DNA from: Sapria himalayana
Taxonomy: Eukaryota; Streptophyta; Magnoliopsida; Malpighiales; Rafflesiaceae
Direction: 5' to 3'
Length of the DNA: 64,000 nucleotides
NCBI GenBank assembly: GCA_029783825.1
Contig: JAREIK010008193.1
Coordinates: forward strand, 111,001 to 175,000
The notes beneath the pieces were generated by a model. The model saw nothing but the letters and a program-made list of their open reading frames with translations, had not been told where the DNA came from and made no database searches. A program made the translations under genes and the position numbers. Below, one piece after another: positions 37,701-48,210 of the stretch (positions are counted from its first letter, which is position 1; each line of letters opens with the position of its first letter).

Positions 37701-40700
37701 ACGTGATGATGACCAATTGTATACTCATACCGGTTAACATTTTGATTAAGGTAGTTGAGTCTGCATTATTATTATTATGATTGAGATTGATGATGTTTAT
37801 TTTATATTGTTATGATGTATGAGATATGATTTTGTATTATTTTATTAATTTTTGGATTGAATAATGAATAAATAATGATGTGTTTCATTGATATTTTTGT
37901 GATTTATATGAAATAAATAAATAATATAATGTCGTACTCGCAACTCATAAATAGTAATTTAAAATATGAAATTTATAAAAAAAAATTAAAATAAGTAATT
38001 CATAATTTTGAGACTGAGACGGTGAGTCGAGTGTGACTGTGCAATTTGGTCTTAGACTCGAAGTCCTAGTTATGCTAGGGTACTAGGGCTAGGCTAAGCT
38101 GGAAAAATCAAGCCTGAACTAGCTTGACTCAGCATGATCTAGCTCAAATCTGGATAGACTCGAGCTTGAAGGCCGTGCTGAACCGGCCAAAATTGAGTCT
38201 TGCCGTGCTAGATACTGTACGTCCCGGTTGACACCTCTTTTCAAGTTAGACTAGCATATAATAAGAAATTTTAAAAAAAAAATTAAACTAATATACCTTA
38301 TTATTTATAGTTAAAATATTTTTAAGACTAGTATAAAATTTTATCAACGTTGTTAGTTATAAGGTTCTGAGCTAAAAATACAAAAGTTAAGAGTTCAATA
38401 TACTTAAATAACTAGAAGGAGATTTTATCATTGAAGGGAGACCATATGATACATCTTGCTAAATTTCAAAAGAAACCTTTTCTTGGAGTCACACAATCCT
38501 ACAAATAAATGCTAGTTAAAAAATAAATAAAATCAGATTTGAGTTGTTTAGAAAAATAATTCACAAATAATAAACTAAAGTTGTATACTAGCATATGTAA
38601 TTATTCTTGAATGTTTCTCATTTTTATAATAATATTTTTAGAGTATGAAAGAAAAATATTAAGGTATAATTATCATTAATATGAGTATTAGCTTTTGTAT
38701 CAATAATTTCTGAATCTACAATGAATGTATAAGTGAAGTAACTATTAATACTTAAAAAATGAAAGAAAAATTACTATTGTCTTAGGGTCCGTTTGATAAA
38801 ACTAAAAAAATTAAGTGCTGAAAAATAAATGCTGAAAAATTAAGATTGAATTTAAAAATTATTGAATTTGTATTGAAAAATTATTTAATAAATTATTTTT
38901 ATTTGAATATTGAATATAAATATATTATTTGATAACTATAACTACTGAATGCTAAAAATGATGTATTTTACATATTTATCCTTATTATCATCGTATTACA
39001 TATTATTCAATGTAAAAATTATTTTTAATGAATTTTTTTTTCACTGCAATAATTAATTATTAAAAAAATAAAAGTACTAAAAATATATCCATAAATAAAT
39101 TATTAATCCAAAAAAAAAATTTAAAAAAATAACTAATGTAATCTAAATTCTTTAAAATTATCCAAATTTTTAATATAAAATAAAAATTAATGAACAACTA
39201 GTTGATTTGTTATTTTCTCTCTTAAATTAATCATAACAGATGGTTAGAGTTAGGATTTGTAGTGACGGAGAAAGGAGGAGGAGAAGACATAATCACAAAC
39301 TGAACTGTAGCGTAAATAAGAAAACAAAAACAAATAAAAAAAAGGATTAAATGATAATTTAAAAAAAAAAATTATTGAAAATTTTCAGTCTTTAACATTA
39401 AGTATGTCTCTGCTTACTTAAAATTTTCAATGAATTTTAACTTAATTTTAAATTTTCAGTTTCTAATATTTTTTTTATCAAACACGCTTAAAATTTTAAA
39501 CCATTAAAATTTTAATTTTCAATAATTTGAAGATTTTAAGTGAATTATCAAACAGTTCCTTAATGGGGAGTTGTTCATACTCTTATGTATTAAGTGTATA
39601 TATCATATTAGGTGAACTATGTGATGATTCTTGAATGAATTTAGTAGTAAATATATTTATTTCAACGCCATGGAAAGCTCTTAGTCTTTTATATGAATAT
39701 AATATTTACATTTATTTTTAGTGTGACTCATTCTCATATAATGAGTATATTGAATTGTGGTTCTTTTACCCTTAGCTATGTTGTGATACTTATCTCCATA
39801 ATATACCATAAAATTATTGTTTCTCCAAAAAATTGTATCCAATTATGATTTTTCTTGCAAATCTATCGTGCTTCGTCATGCCCTCTACTGCAGCCATCAC
39901 ATGCTAGCTACTACCACTTCGTGCCTCTTCTGCCACTACCATGTGTGCCCTTTCGTGGCGACCACTGCATGCTTATTGCTGGAACAAAAAAAAAAAACAA
40001 TGCAATTTTTTGCTTTGTTTTTTTATTTTAATTTTGCTCTTATATCATGTTAGAACAACATAGCACTAAAAATATAAATGTAATGATGCTCAGATAAATC
40101 AATACTTTGATAAATTAGTTTTCATAATGGGTAAATGTGATTGGGGCAACCTCAATTTTAGGTGCTCCCGTCAAAATTTTAAAAAATAAAAAAAAAAAAC
40201 AAAACTTTAACACACACACACACACACATGTAGTCTTTTAATTCAATTAAGAGCAACACCTTATTTTAGCACCTACCATAAAAAAATCTTACTCCAATGC
40301 AATTTTGCTCCAATGGGAGTTGCTATAAGGAGTGTCATCTCCATAACTGCTAAAATGACACTCAAACAATAAAAAAATCTTACTCCAATGGAATTGGTAT
40401 AAGAGATGACAAAATGCCATCAAATGTCTAGGGGTGCCATATTTGGCAATCTTGGAGAGAATAGAGAGGATACAAAATTGCAGTTATAATTACTGTGCAT
40501 CTCAAAGGATTTTATTCATAGGTTGAAAAAAAAAATTTAATTAAAAAAATATTTAATTAGTAAAACAACACCTTATTTTAGCACCTACCATTAGAGTAAA
40601 AATTTGGTTAGAGCAGCTCCAACGGGAGTTGCCAAAAAAGGAGTGCTAAATGTAGTTTTGCAAACTTAAATAGTAATTTGACACCCTTAAACAATAATTT

Positions 40701-43165
40701 TGCTCTAATGGTAAGTGTCAAAAAGAGTTTGCTATTTTAATAATTAAATATTTTTTTATTCAAAAGTTATTTTTTTAATTCCTTGAGAGAGTCATTGTGA
40801 GATGCACAGTTGCCATAATTATTATTTTGTATCCTCTCTTTTCTATCTCCAAAGTTGCCAAATATGGCACCTCTATATATTGGATGTCATTTTGCAACCC
40901 CCCCTATGCCACGTTGGAGGAACAGAATTTATGATTTGGGTGTCATTTTGGTAGTTATGGGGATGACACCACCGATAGTACCTCCCGTTGGAGTTGCTCT
41001 TAGTGGTGCCAAAAATACTGTTCAAGTTTGTAAAATAATATTTGGCACTCTTTTTTTGGCATCTCCCATTGGAGTTGCTCTAGGCTTGCTTCTTAATAAT
41101 GTAAAGATTTCAACTTTTGCAAGGAGATTTTGAAAGCAATGTCAAATAAGAACAATTTGGGACTTATTTCTGTGGGTTCTGCAGTAGTATTACGTGAACA
41201 TTTCTAATCTTTGTTGTAGAAAAGATGGGAGAGTCTTCTCCAACATGGGAGGAGGCTAGTTATCGTGGGTGATCTCAACATTGCTCCTTCTGCTATAGAT
41301 CGTTGTGGTGCAGGTCCAGAGTTTGAGAATAACCAGTAAGCAGCTCCCTTTCTTCAAAGCAGCTGATCCTGATGGCTATAATTTCCCATGGAAGAGCTGT
41401 CGCAAAGTCCTGCTTGAGCAACTTTCTATTATTTCATCTGCAGGTTCAGAATATGGTTTAGATCATTGTTGATGGAGTTTGGAGGCCATTTTTTTGATGT
41501 CTTCAGAAACAAGCATCCCGACAGGTAAGCTTAGCTGATGTATTTTTATCTATTCTTTTTTTTTTTTAATTTTCAGTTTAATTATAATGGAATGCCAAGC
41601 GCGTGCATTTTTAATATTGGAGCGGGTGTGTCGTGCTCCTTCTTCTTCGTCCACATGCTGCACACCTACGTGCATTGCTGCATGAGGTGGCACGTGCTCC
41701 AAGAACATAATTTTTACACGTGCTGTTTAATATGTTTTTATGTGTACTTTCATTAATTGTCTGTTTAGCCTGTGAGTATTAGTTTACCAACTGACCATAT
41801 TGCCCTCGATCGACATGATAGAAGAGAGGCGTATACATGCTGGCCGTCAAACACAGGCGCGGAGCAATTTAATTTTGGGTCTAGAATTGACCATATTATT
41901 TGTTCTGGATCTTGCTTGCATGAAGAGCAAGAGCATGCCTTGGGAGGCCACAATTTTGCAGCATGCAACTTCAAGGAGTGTGAGATATTGATGGAATACA
42001 AGCGCTGGAAGCCGGGAAGCGCACCGAGGTAAACATTGGCTAGCCATGGCCATCTCTCTGGGCAGTCTAATTTATCAGCTAGAGGGGGAAGAGAGAGAGA
42101 ATGTACATTGTGACGATACTTTGTTTGCGTGTGTGGTAGAGCGCGTGCGAGTGTGAAAGGCACGTGTGTGTGCGCGCGTGCGTTGTGTTTGGAGCAATTA
42201 GATTGATCGGCGAGTGAACCTTTTTTTTTTTTTTTTTTTTTGGGCAAGTAGATGGAGAGGAGGATGGAGCAGCAAGCTAGAAGGTTCGGATCACGCACCT
42301 GTTTATGCGAAGTTGGTCGACATTCCCAGTATTTCAGAGCACAGCACTCCGCCCCTATCTGCAAGGCACGTGCCCATGATCCACGGCTTGCAGCAAACCA
42401 TAGGTTTGAAACTTTCTCATTTGCCCGATTTGCTTCGGTTTGACGTAGTGCTCACCTCGTCCTCGATCAGCCTCGGTGCTAACGAAACGGCAGGTGCCTC
42501 CGCGATGCCAATCTGGCGTCATCTTGGACGCCGGCGTTACCGACGGGGCCAGTTCTAGTACGGCGATTATGGTACTCAGTGAACGCGCGATGTCGGATGC
42601 GATTAAAAAAGGCGCGAAAAAGGCAAGAAGAGGCCATGGCTCGCAGCTCTCTCTAACGTCTTTTTTCCAGAACCGGACAGAACTTGATAAAAGTTCGCAG
42701 AACTCTTCTGCTGCTGCGCCCGATCAGGACGAGAGCTGTGACAATGGTGATGTTGTGAAGCATAGTTCTTCAGGCAGAGAGAAGAATTGTGCTGCTCTGC
42801 AGGAATGGCAGAGGATACACGTCCTCATGCAGAATAGCATGCCTCTGTGCAAAGGACACAAGGAACCATGTGTTGCTAGGAGGGTGAGGAAAGCAGGCCC
42901 TACTTTCGGCTGCAAATTTTACGTCTGTGCTCGAGCAGAGGTATGGCTTTTGCTACCTCCCCCCCATCAGTTTTCGTTTCTTTTATATGCGACTGTTATC
43001 ATGTATAATTAATTATCATGTATATAATTAATTATATAATTATAAAATGTAATTAATATAATTTTTATATATCAAATATAATTTTTATATATTAATAAAA
43101 TTATTAATATTAATTATAAAAAATAAATATCATTAGTATTTTCTACTAGTGTGAGATACACTCAA

Positions 43166-43216
<51 letters not shown>

Positions 43217-43853
43217 AGTATTATTTATAATTTTTATCAATGTAATATAATAAAAAAATAATATTAAATATAAAAAGTAAATATTTATTATTATTATTAT
43301 AAGTATTTAGAATTCAAAAATAAAATAATGAAATTTTAACAATCTAATATGTAAAATACTAATATCAAATATATTATCTATAATTAGAGTTGTTGAGTGA
43401 GCCTGGTGACCTGGGCACGGCACTTGGCACTGTTTGACTCAGTCGTGCTTGGCCAGTGTTAAGTGCTACCATGCCAAGCTCAAGCCAGGCATTGGCCTGG
43501 CTCTGGTCTCATACAAGCCAAGTTGGCTACAGGTCCATGCCTAGTTTGACCAGGCCCATGTGTAAATATCAAAGTTCGTGTCATTACGCTAAGGCATGAT
43601 TTCTAAAAATCAGATTACTTTGCTATTAGTTTTGCCCACAAGTACTTTTAACCAGAATGAGCCTGATGGTTCATGCTCGGTCAAAGTAGGCTAGCATTTC
43701 AGACCCTAAGTATGTGTCTGTGTGGTTAAAGGCGTTCACGCCATGGAACTGTATCCTCAGGGGCCGGCATCAAATGCAGAAGCAAATTGTGGCTACTTTC
43801 AGATGGGCTTCTTCTGCAGCCTCTCGTCGTCAGTCGTCCCCCTTAAGTGTTAA
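25775..43853 (+). CDS. APE2: AP endonuclease 2 (exonuclease III family, GRF zinc finger)
   Basis: Ten exons join in frame with GT/AG borders: 25775-25882, 26190-26301, 26446-26661, 26774-26859, 41220-41335, 41444-41524, 41822-42028, 42252-42403, 42471-42940 and 43761-43853. They encode 546 residues. The EEP nuclease fold covers about 1-350. Catalytic motifs are present: NVNGLR (N8), QETK (E37), YGPR (Y151), GDLNIAP (D192/N194), GSRIDH (D263) and GSDHAP (D322/H323). A PCNA-binding PIP box, QLSLTSFF, spans 418-425. A GRF zinc finger follows (likely ligands C486, H489, C512, C526). Known role: nuclear AP-site and 3'-end processing, base excision repair and ATR signalling. Oddities: intron 4 is 14.4 kb and full of transposons; the usual GR.F of the GRF finger reads GCKF; one extra A after CGYFQ replaces the expected final Trp with a new 16-residue tail. 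Exon 9's acceptor was chosen for phase and the ASVLTKRQ continuation. Confidence 0.95.
28031..28380 (+). mobile_element. LTR-retrotransposon leader: PBS-like site plus TG-rich tract
   Basis: TGGTATCATAGT (28031-28042) resembles the initiator tRNA-Met PBS with two changes, and a GTG-rich tract follows, as at 13458-13830. No gag frame survives. Confidence 0.45.
28684..32390 (-). mobile_element. hAT2: decayed hAT element in APE2 intron 4
   Basis: The left end TAGAGGTGACAAACGGGATG and the right end (reverse complement TAGAGGTATCAACCAGATTG) are diverged copies of the hAT1 terminus. Flanks GATTGAAC (28676-28683) and GGTTGGAC (32391-32398) match at six of eight. Size (3.7 kb), GC-rich subterminal regions and transposase orientation match hAT1. 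Confidence 0.85.
29640..31290 (-). pseudogene. hAT2 transposase pseudogene
   Basis: Minus-strand frames align with hAT1: the N-terminal YDALNPRKP region near 31200, and [16 protein letters not shown] to LDILQW at 30162-29977. About 50 codons are deleted between YGGNSSKT and RNLDILQW. Frameshifts and stops are frequent. A stop (TAA, 29800-29802) occupies the same position as hAT1's TAG, followed by [15 protein letters not shown] in the same frame. Confidence 0.85.
32391..33010. other. Spacer between hAT2 and hAT3
   Basis: Includes a TC-rich tract (32.58-32.72 kb). No gene was recognised. Confidence 0.5.
34880..36790 (+). pseudogene. hAT3 transposase pseudogene
   Basis: Plus-strand frames align with hAT1 along the whole body: [14 protein letters not shown] near 34980; [13 protein letters not shown] near 35335; [16 protein letters not shown] near 35500; [12 protein letters not shown] near 35725; [10 protein letters not shown] near 36370; and [10 protein letters not shown] near 36600. 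Stops and frameshifts are frequent. TAG at 36629-36631 follows CMKD, then the frame continues [20 protein letters not shown] for about 50 codons. Confidence 0.88.
36247..38115. repeat. ~0.9-kb tandem duplication inside hAT3
   Basis: About 36247-37190 and 37191-38115 are two copies of the transposase C-terminus plus 3' flank. Shared landmarks include AATATGAGCGAGCTGTCTC, ATTGATTACTGTTCAAT, TGATACTATCAGA and TAAATAATATAAT. The junction carries a (GTA)n run at about 37190-37215. Confidence 0.88.
38240..38784. other. APE2 intron 4 segment, AT-rich
   Basis: No gene or transposon end recognised. Confidence 0.5.
38785..39559. mobile_element. Tourist/Harbinger-like MITE, 775 bp
   Basis: The left end GGGTCCGTTTGATAA pairs with the reverse complement of the right end, GGAACTGTTTGATAA, flanked on both sides by TTA (38782-38784, 39560-39562), the Harbinger-type target. 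The interior is AT-rich and non-coding. Confidence 0.7.
39563..40250. other. APE2 intron 4 segment with (CA)n run
   Basis: AT-rich with a (CA)n run at about 40210-40228. No gene recognised. Confidence 0.5.
40251..41080. mobile_element. Composite of two related MITEs in opposite orientation
   Basis: The outer ends start GAGCAACACC (40251) and GAGCAACTCCAATGGGAG (reverse complement, ending 41080). The segment around 40395-40510 (GGTGCCATATTTGGCAA, GAGAGGATACAAAAT, GTGCATCTCA) reappears inverted at about 40795-40890, so two copies lie head to head or one is nested in the other. Confidence 0.7.
40611..40999. mobile_element. Inner Harbinger-like MITE, 389 bp
   Basis: Starts GAGCAGCTCCAACGGGAG and ends with its reverse complement CTCCCGTTGGAGTTGCTC. 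It is flanked by TTA on both sides (40608-40610, 41000-41002). No coding capacity. Confidence 0.8.
43171..43212. repeat. (TA)n microsatellite in APE2 intron 9
   Basis: Uninterrupted TA run. Downstream, 43385-43600 is a GC-richer patch (GGGCACGGCACTTGGCAC) in hAT-subterminal style but without recognisable ends. Confidence 0.95.
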
Positions 43854-45221
43854 AATCAGCCACTGATGAAATCGACCATCTTTCTACTTTTTTGCGCCGG
43901 TTGCTGGTGATCCGGCGCGCTCAGGCTCGGTCTAATTTGACGCGCCTGGTTCGCGGAATTAAATGGATCGTCGTCGCCGTCATCATCATCCATGGCCCGC
44001 TCGGACCGCAATCCGATCTTCTTAGGTTTCACTGCTGTTTTGTTGACTTGGCGCTGGGGTTGGTGCGGGAGTTGTTGTGGTGGGTCTGGGTGGTTCCTTT
44101 TTCCCAATATTTAGTTATGAATTTGAATATACAATTTCTTTTATTTAAATATTTAATTATATTTTTTTTATGTAATTACATATTTAATCAGTATAATCAA
44201 TTTATTTTTTGAACTGCTTAAATTCATCAGCTTCAACATTGCTTGTTAAAAGATTTGCTCAATTTATTCGTTGCTTTATTTATATTTTTTATTTTTAGTT
44301 TTATTGTATTTTATTATTCACATTATTTATAATTATATAATATATATTTTCTAAATTAATAAATGGCATGTAAAATGTATTTTATTTTACAGTAAAATAT
44401 ATATTAAATTTTCATAACTTAAATAAGCATATAAATTGTTAAATTTATATTTAGATGAATGGAGTAGGGGTAAAAACATAAATTTAAAAGTGTGTGCGCG
44501 TCTATATGTATGTTATATGTGTGTGTATATGTGTATGTGTACATATGTAGCATATAGATATATCATATAAATTGTACACATATTGTATGTGTATAAAGTA
44601 TATATGATGTGTGTATTATGTATGTGTGTGTGTGTGTGTGTGTGTAATATATTTATAATAATGATATAAAAATAAGAAAATAAAAAAAATTGATTTAAAC
44701 AATGTTGGTAGGTTCGGCATCACAGGGTGATCCTTCTTTTTTCGAAAAAATATGATATGATGGTATTTATGACATCATAAATATGAATTATTTTTATTGT
44801 GGATGTATTTAAGGATATTGAAATATAAATATTTTAGTTTTTAATTTATTTTTTTTCTAAAGTTTAAAAGTTGATGAATTTTTATTAAATATTTTAAAAT
44901 TAAAATTCTTTTACTAATTTATTGGTTTTTTTTTTTGACATCCAAACTCGAAAGACTAAAATTGCAATCTCCAAGGGGGTATGTTCCGGATCATCAATGC
45001 GGGGTATTTTAGTAATTTTATTTCGGAAGAACCCAGGGGGCATGTTGCACATGTGAGTTATGATTTAAAAAAGCATGCGGCCGACGGGCGTTCAAACGGA
45101 GAGAGCGAAAACACAATTGTACCCCTGCCTCTAGCGTTACCTTGTCCATTATCGTGTCCACCAATCAAAGTGTTCTGCTTTATTTTGCAATTTCTTCTCC
45201 TTCTCTCTTCATGGTTCATCA
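43854..45221. other. APE2-ARO intergenic region
   Basis: AT-rich with GT/TA-rich microsatellites at 44.5-44.65 kb. From 44.98 kb base composition rises towards the ARO start. CACCAATCAAAG near 45158 is a possible CCAAT element, and a pyrimidine-rich leader (TTCTTCTCCTTCTCTCTTC) precedes the ATG. No DnaJ-type gene (At4g36040 position) is visible. Confidence 0.55.
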
Positions 45222-47216
45222 ATGGCGGATTTTGTGAAGCAAATTCTCTCCAAACCGATCCAATTAGCAGACGAAGTGGCCAAGGTTGCTGCCGAGGCGA
45301 CTTCCTTCAAACAGGATTGCGCGGAAGTAAAATCCAAGACCGAACGGCTCGCCGCTCTCCTCCGCCAAGCCGCGCGCGCAGGTTCCGATCTCTACGAGCG
45401 ACCGACTCTTCGCATCGTCGAGGAATCTGAACAGGTACTTGATAAAGCCCTAGGTCTCGTTCGAAAATGCCAGCCTAACGGCGTGATGAAGCTCATCTTC
45501 ACGATTATCCCCGCCAACGCGTTCAAGAAGTTGCTCTCGCAGTTAGAGAACTCCATTGGTGACGTATCGTGGCTTCTACGCGTCTCCGCTCCTGCAGACG
45601 ATCGCGATGATGAATACCTCGGCTTGCCTCCGATTGCGGCCAATGAGCCAATTCTCTGCCTAATTTGGGAGCAGATTGCGATTCTCTCGAGCCGCTCACT
45701 CGACAATCGTGCGGACGCTGCCGCCTCTCTCGTCTCCCTTGCCAAAGACAATCGTCGGTACGGCAAGTTGATTGTTCAAGAAGGTGGAGTCGCCCCCTTG
45801 CTGAAATTAGTGAAAGAGGGAAAAATTGAAGGCCAGGAGAATGCTGCGCGAGCAATCGGACTGTTAGGATCTGATCCAGACAGCATCGACCAGATGATTC
45901 TTGCCGGTGTGTGCTCCATTTTCGTGAAAGTGCTCAAGGAAGGTCCCATGCGAGTTCAGGCAGTGGTTGCCTGGGCTATCTCCGAGCTTGCTGTTCGTCA
46001 CCCAAAATCTCAGGATCTTTTTGCGCAGCACAATATTATCAGGCTCCTGGTTAGTCACCTTGCTTTTGAAACTGTTCAGGAGCATAGTAAGTACGCCATT
46101 GCTGTCCAAAAAGCCACTTCAATCCATGCTGTTGTTATCGCAAGCAATAACACCACGTCTTCTAATGATGTTGACAACCAAATGGATGGGATGCCGAGCG
46201 TTGCTCTCAGAAACGAAACTGCTTACCCCCGCGATATCGAGTCAACGAATCAACTGCATAGTGTTGTTTCAGATACAATCGCCATGAATGCCACATCAAA
46301 GCCTATCCAAGCTAGACCAGGCGGCGATGGCAGTAATGATGAAGAAGATCAGGGCGCCGTAAAGAGGGCGAACAGCAATAATGGAAGCCTGAAGCAGAAT
46401 CGGCATCAGAGCGGGTCTTTTTCTAGTTCTAGCAAGGGGAGAGAACACGAAGATCCTGTCATAAAGGCTGACATGAAAGCTATGGCTGCTAGAGCACTAG
46501 GGTTTCTAGCTATCGACAATCCTCCGATCTGTCGTAACATAACAGAATCGAGAGCCCTGTTATGCTTCGCCGTTCTACTAGAGAAAGGAACTGGCGACGT
46601 TCAGTATAATTCCGCCATGGCACTAATGAGGATCACGGCCGTTGCTGAGAAAGATTCTGATTTAAGAAGATCAGCTTTCAAGCCCAATTCTCCTGCTTGC
46701 AAAGCCGTTGTCAATCAGCTGTTGAGAATCTTGGAGATGGACGACACGCGGCTTCTAATTCCATCCATTAATGCTATTGGAAACCTTGCCCGGACTTTCA
46801 GAGCGACTGAAACAAGGATGATTTCTCCATTAGTGAAGCTTCTCGATCATGGAGAAATCGATGTTTGTAGGGAGGCTTCCATTGCTCTCGCAAAGTTTGC
46901 TTGCACTGAAAACTATCTTCATGTCGATCATTCCAAGGCCATTATAACTGCCGACGGAGTGGGGCATCTGATCCAGCTCGTGTATTTTGGCGAGAAAATT
47001 GTTCAATCTCCAGCTCTCTTCGTCTTATCCTACATTGCGCTTCATGTTCCTGACAGTGAGGTGCTTGCCTCTGCGGAAGTTCTCTCTGTTCTTGAGTGGG
47101 CATCCAAGCAATCTTTCACGAATCAAGGCGACGAAGTTTCTAGTTTGCTATCTGAATCCAAGAGCAGATTGGAGCTTTATCAATCTAGAGGCTCTAAAGG
47201 ATTCAGTTTAAACTGA
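45222..47216 (+). CDS. ARO3: ARMADILLO REPEAT ONLY (ARO) protein
   Basis: Single exon of 664 codons. The N-terminus MADFVKQILSKPIQLADEV, the helical KTERLAALLRQAARAGSDLY segment, FTIIPANAFKKLL, and the block ISVSW-like GDVSWLLRVSAP...LGLPPIAANEPIL (about 110-145) are ARO hallmarks. Armadillo repeats follow (about 155-300 and 400-640; for example ADAAASLVSLAKD, QENAARAIGLLGSD, QAVVAWAISELA). The middle (about 310-405) is a low-complexity Ser/Asn-rich linker. Known for the family: ARO1 controls polarised tip growth of pollen tubes and root hairs by scaffolding ROP GTPase regulation; ARO2-4 act in vegetative tissue. The ATG is the first in frame after a pyrimidine-rich leader. No damage is visible. 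The ARO3 symbol rests on synteny with At4g36030; another paralogue number is possible. Confidence 0.95.
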   Translation: MADFVKQILSKPIQLADEVAKVAAEATSFKQDCAEVKSKTERLAALLRQAARAGSDLYERPTLRIVEESEQVLDKALGLVRKCQPNGVMKLIFTIIPANAFKKLLSQLENSIGDVSWLLRVSAPADDRDDEYLGLPPIAANEPILCLIWEQIAILSSRSLDNRADAAASLVSLAKDNRRYGKLIVQEGGVAPLLKLVKEGKIEGQENAARAIGLLGSDPDSIDQMILAGVCSIFVKVLKEGPMRVQAVVAWAISELAVRHPKSQDLFAQHNIIRLLVSHLAFETVQEHSKYAIAVQKATSIHAVVIASNNTTSSNDVDNQMDGMPSVALRNETAYPRDIESTNQLHSVVSDTIAMNATSKPIQARPGGDGSNDEEDQGAVKRANSNNGSLKQNRHQSGSFSSSSKGREHEDPVIKADMKAMAARALGFLAIDNPPICRNITESRALLCFAVLLEKGTGDVQYNSAMALMRITAVAEKDSDLRRSAFKPNSPACKAVVNQLLRILEMDDTRLLIPSINAIGNLARTFRATETRMISPLVKLLDHGEIDVCREASIALAKFACTENYLHVDHSKAIITADGVGHLIQLVYFGEKIVQSPALFVLSYIALHVPDSEVLASAEVLSVLEWASKQSFTNQGDEVSSLLSESKSRLELYQSRGSKGFSLN

Positions 47217-47759
47217 TTTTTTCTGCCATAACAATTACTTTTGTATAGTTCTGCGATTCATTCTTTTACTTATATAAACTTCTGATGAATTGTGTTAAAT
47301 TTTGTTTTTCGTTTTTACAAATTTATTGGGAACTGAATTCTGTTTCATCTCTCTTAAATGTCTCATCTTGCCATTGGAGAAGCTCAGGGCTCAAGCACAC
47401 GTTTCTGTTAAAAGTAGTATCCATGCACGTGTGTTCTAAATTTGGTTGGTTTGTGAATAATATTTGCGAGGCTATACATATATACTTTTTTTTTTTTAAT
47501 TTTTTTCCAAATTAAAAAAAAAAGTATCGAAATGAAAAATTATTATATTTTAATGTAATGAAACATATCAATCACATTTTGTCTCCACACTTTTTTTTAA
47601 AAAAAAAATAGATATGCATTAGGATAATACCCTCTTATCATCATCATATTTCTCCTAATGTTGCCATTTTTATTCTAGTAATATTTTTTAGATGATTCTC
47701 TCATTACTTCTACAAATACTTATGATGCTCCTTTGGATTTTTCTCCATATTTTTAAAAA
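47217..47759. other. ARO 3' region and AT-rich intergenic DNA
   Basis: ARO 3' UTR, then T- and A-rich runs (47.49-47.53 and 47.59-47.61 kb). No gene recognised. Confidence 0.5.
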
Positions 47760-48179
47760 TTTTTCACCTAGATAGGTCAAAGATGAACAAGATGAAATGT
47801 TATCCCACCTTGAATCATAGTCCCTGGCTCATGCTCCTAAAGGTCATTCACAAGACATTCCACATTGCTACTCAACTTGACTTTCATTGTTACATGGCCC
47901 TTAGAATTCTTCAAGAGTCTTAGAATTATTGAGAGGTCTTCACTGACCCTTTATGGCAGATTACATTGACAGAAGAAATTGATATATAAATCAAAAATTA
48001 TACTTTGAACATGGTCCCTCTCCCTCATAGTCAGCATGTGCTTAGTTGTAAGTGGATTTATAAGATCAAGACTCGCTATGATGGGTCCATTGAATGATAA
48101 CAAATCATGTTGCAAACAAACTTTTGCCAAAATATTGCTAGTGTTAGAAAATGTATTCCTAAATGGGGGTTTGGTGAAG

Positions 48180-48210
<31 letters not shown>

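Larger units (their letters stand above)
33011..38239 (+). mobile_element. hAT3: decayed, rearranged hAT element
   Basis: The left end TAGAAGTGTCAAAAGGGATG pairs with the reverse complement of the right end (AAGAGGTGTCAACCGGGACG). No convincing 8-bp duplication remains. It is 5.2 kb rather than 3.7 kb for two reasons: about 1 kb of foreign AT-rich DNA seems inserted between the left GC-rich region and the BED finger (about 33.18-34.32 kb), and the 3' end is tandemly duplicated. Confidence 0.8.
26860..41219 (+). other. APE2 intron 4 (14.4 kb) with nested transposons
   Basis: Donor GTACATG, acceptor TTGTTGTAG; exons on both sides are in phase 0 and continue the nuclease domain. Contents: unrecognised AT-rich DNA (26.9-28.0 kb); an LTR leader remnant (28.03-28.4 kb); hAT2 (28.68-32.39 kb); hAT3 (33.01-38.24 kb); a Tourist-like MITE (38.79-39.56 kb); unrecognised DNA with a (CA)n run at 40.21 kb; and Harbinger-like MITEs (40.25-41.08 kb). 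Confidence 0.85.

Noticed and set aside
41765..42364. 199-aa minus-strand frame
   Set aside because: Antisense to APE2 exons 7-8 and crosses an intron; contains a poly-Lys run from the T tract.
45392..46287. Antisense and alternate-frame ORFs over ARO
   Set aside because: Shadows of the 664-codon gene.
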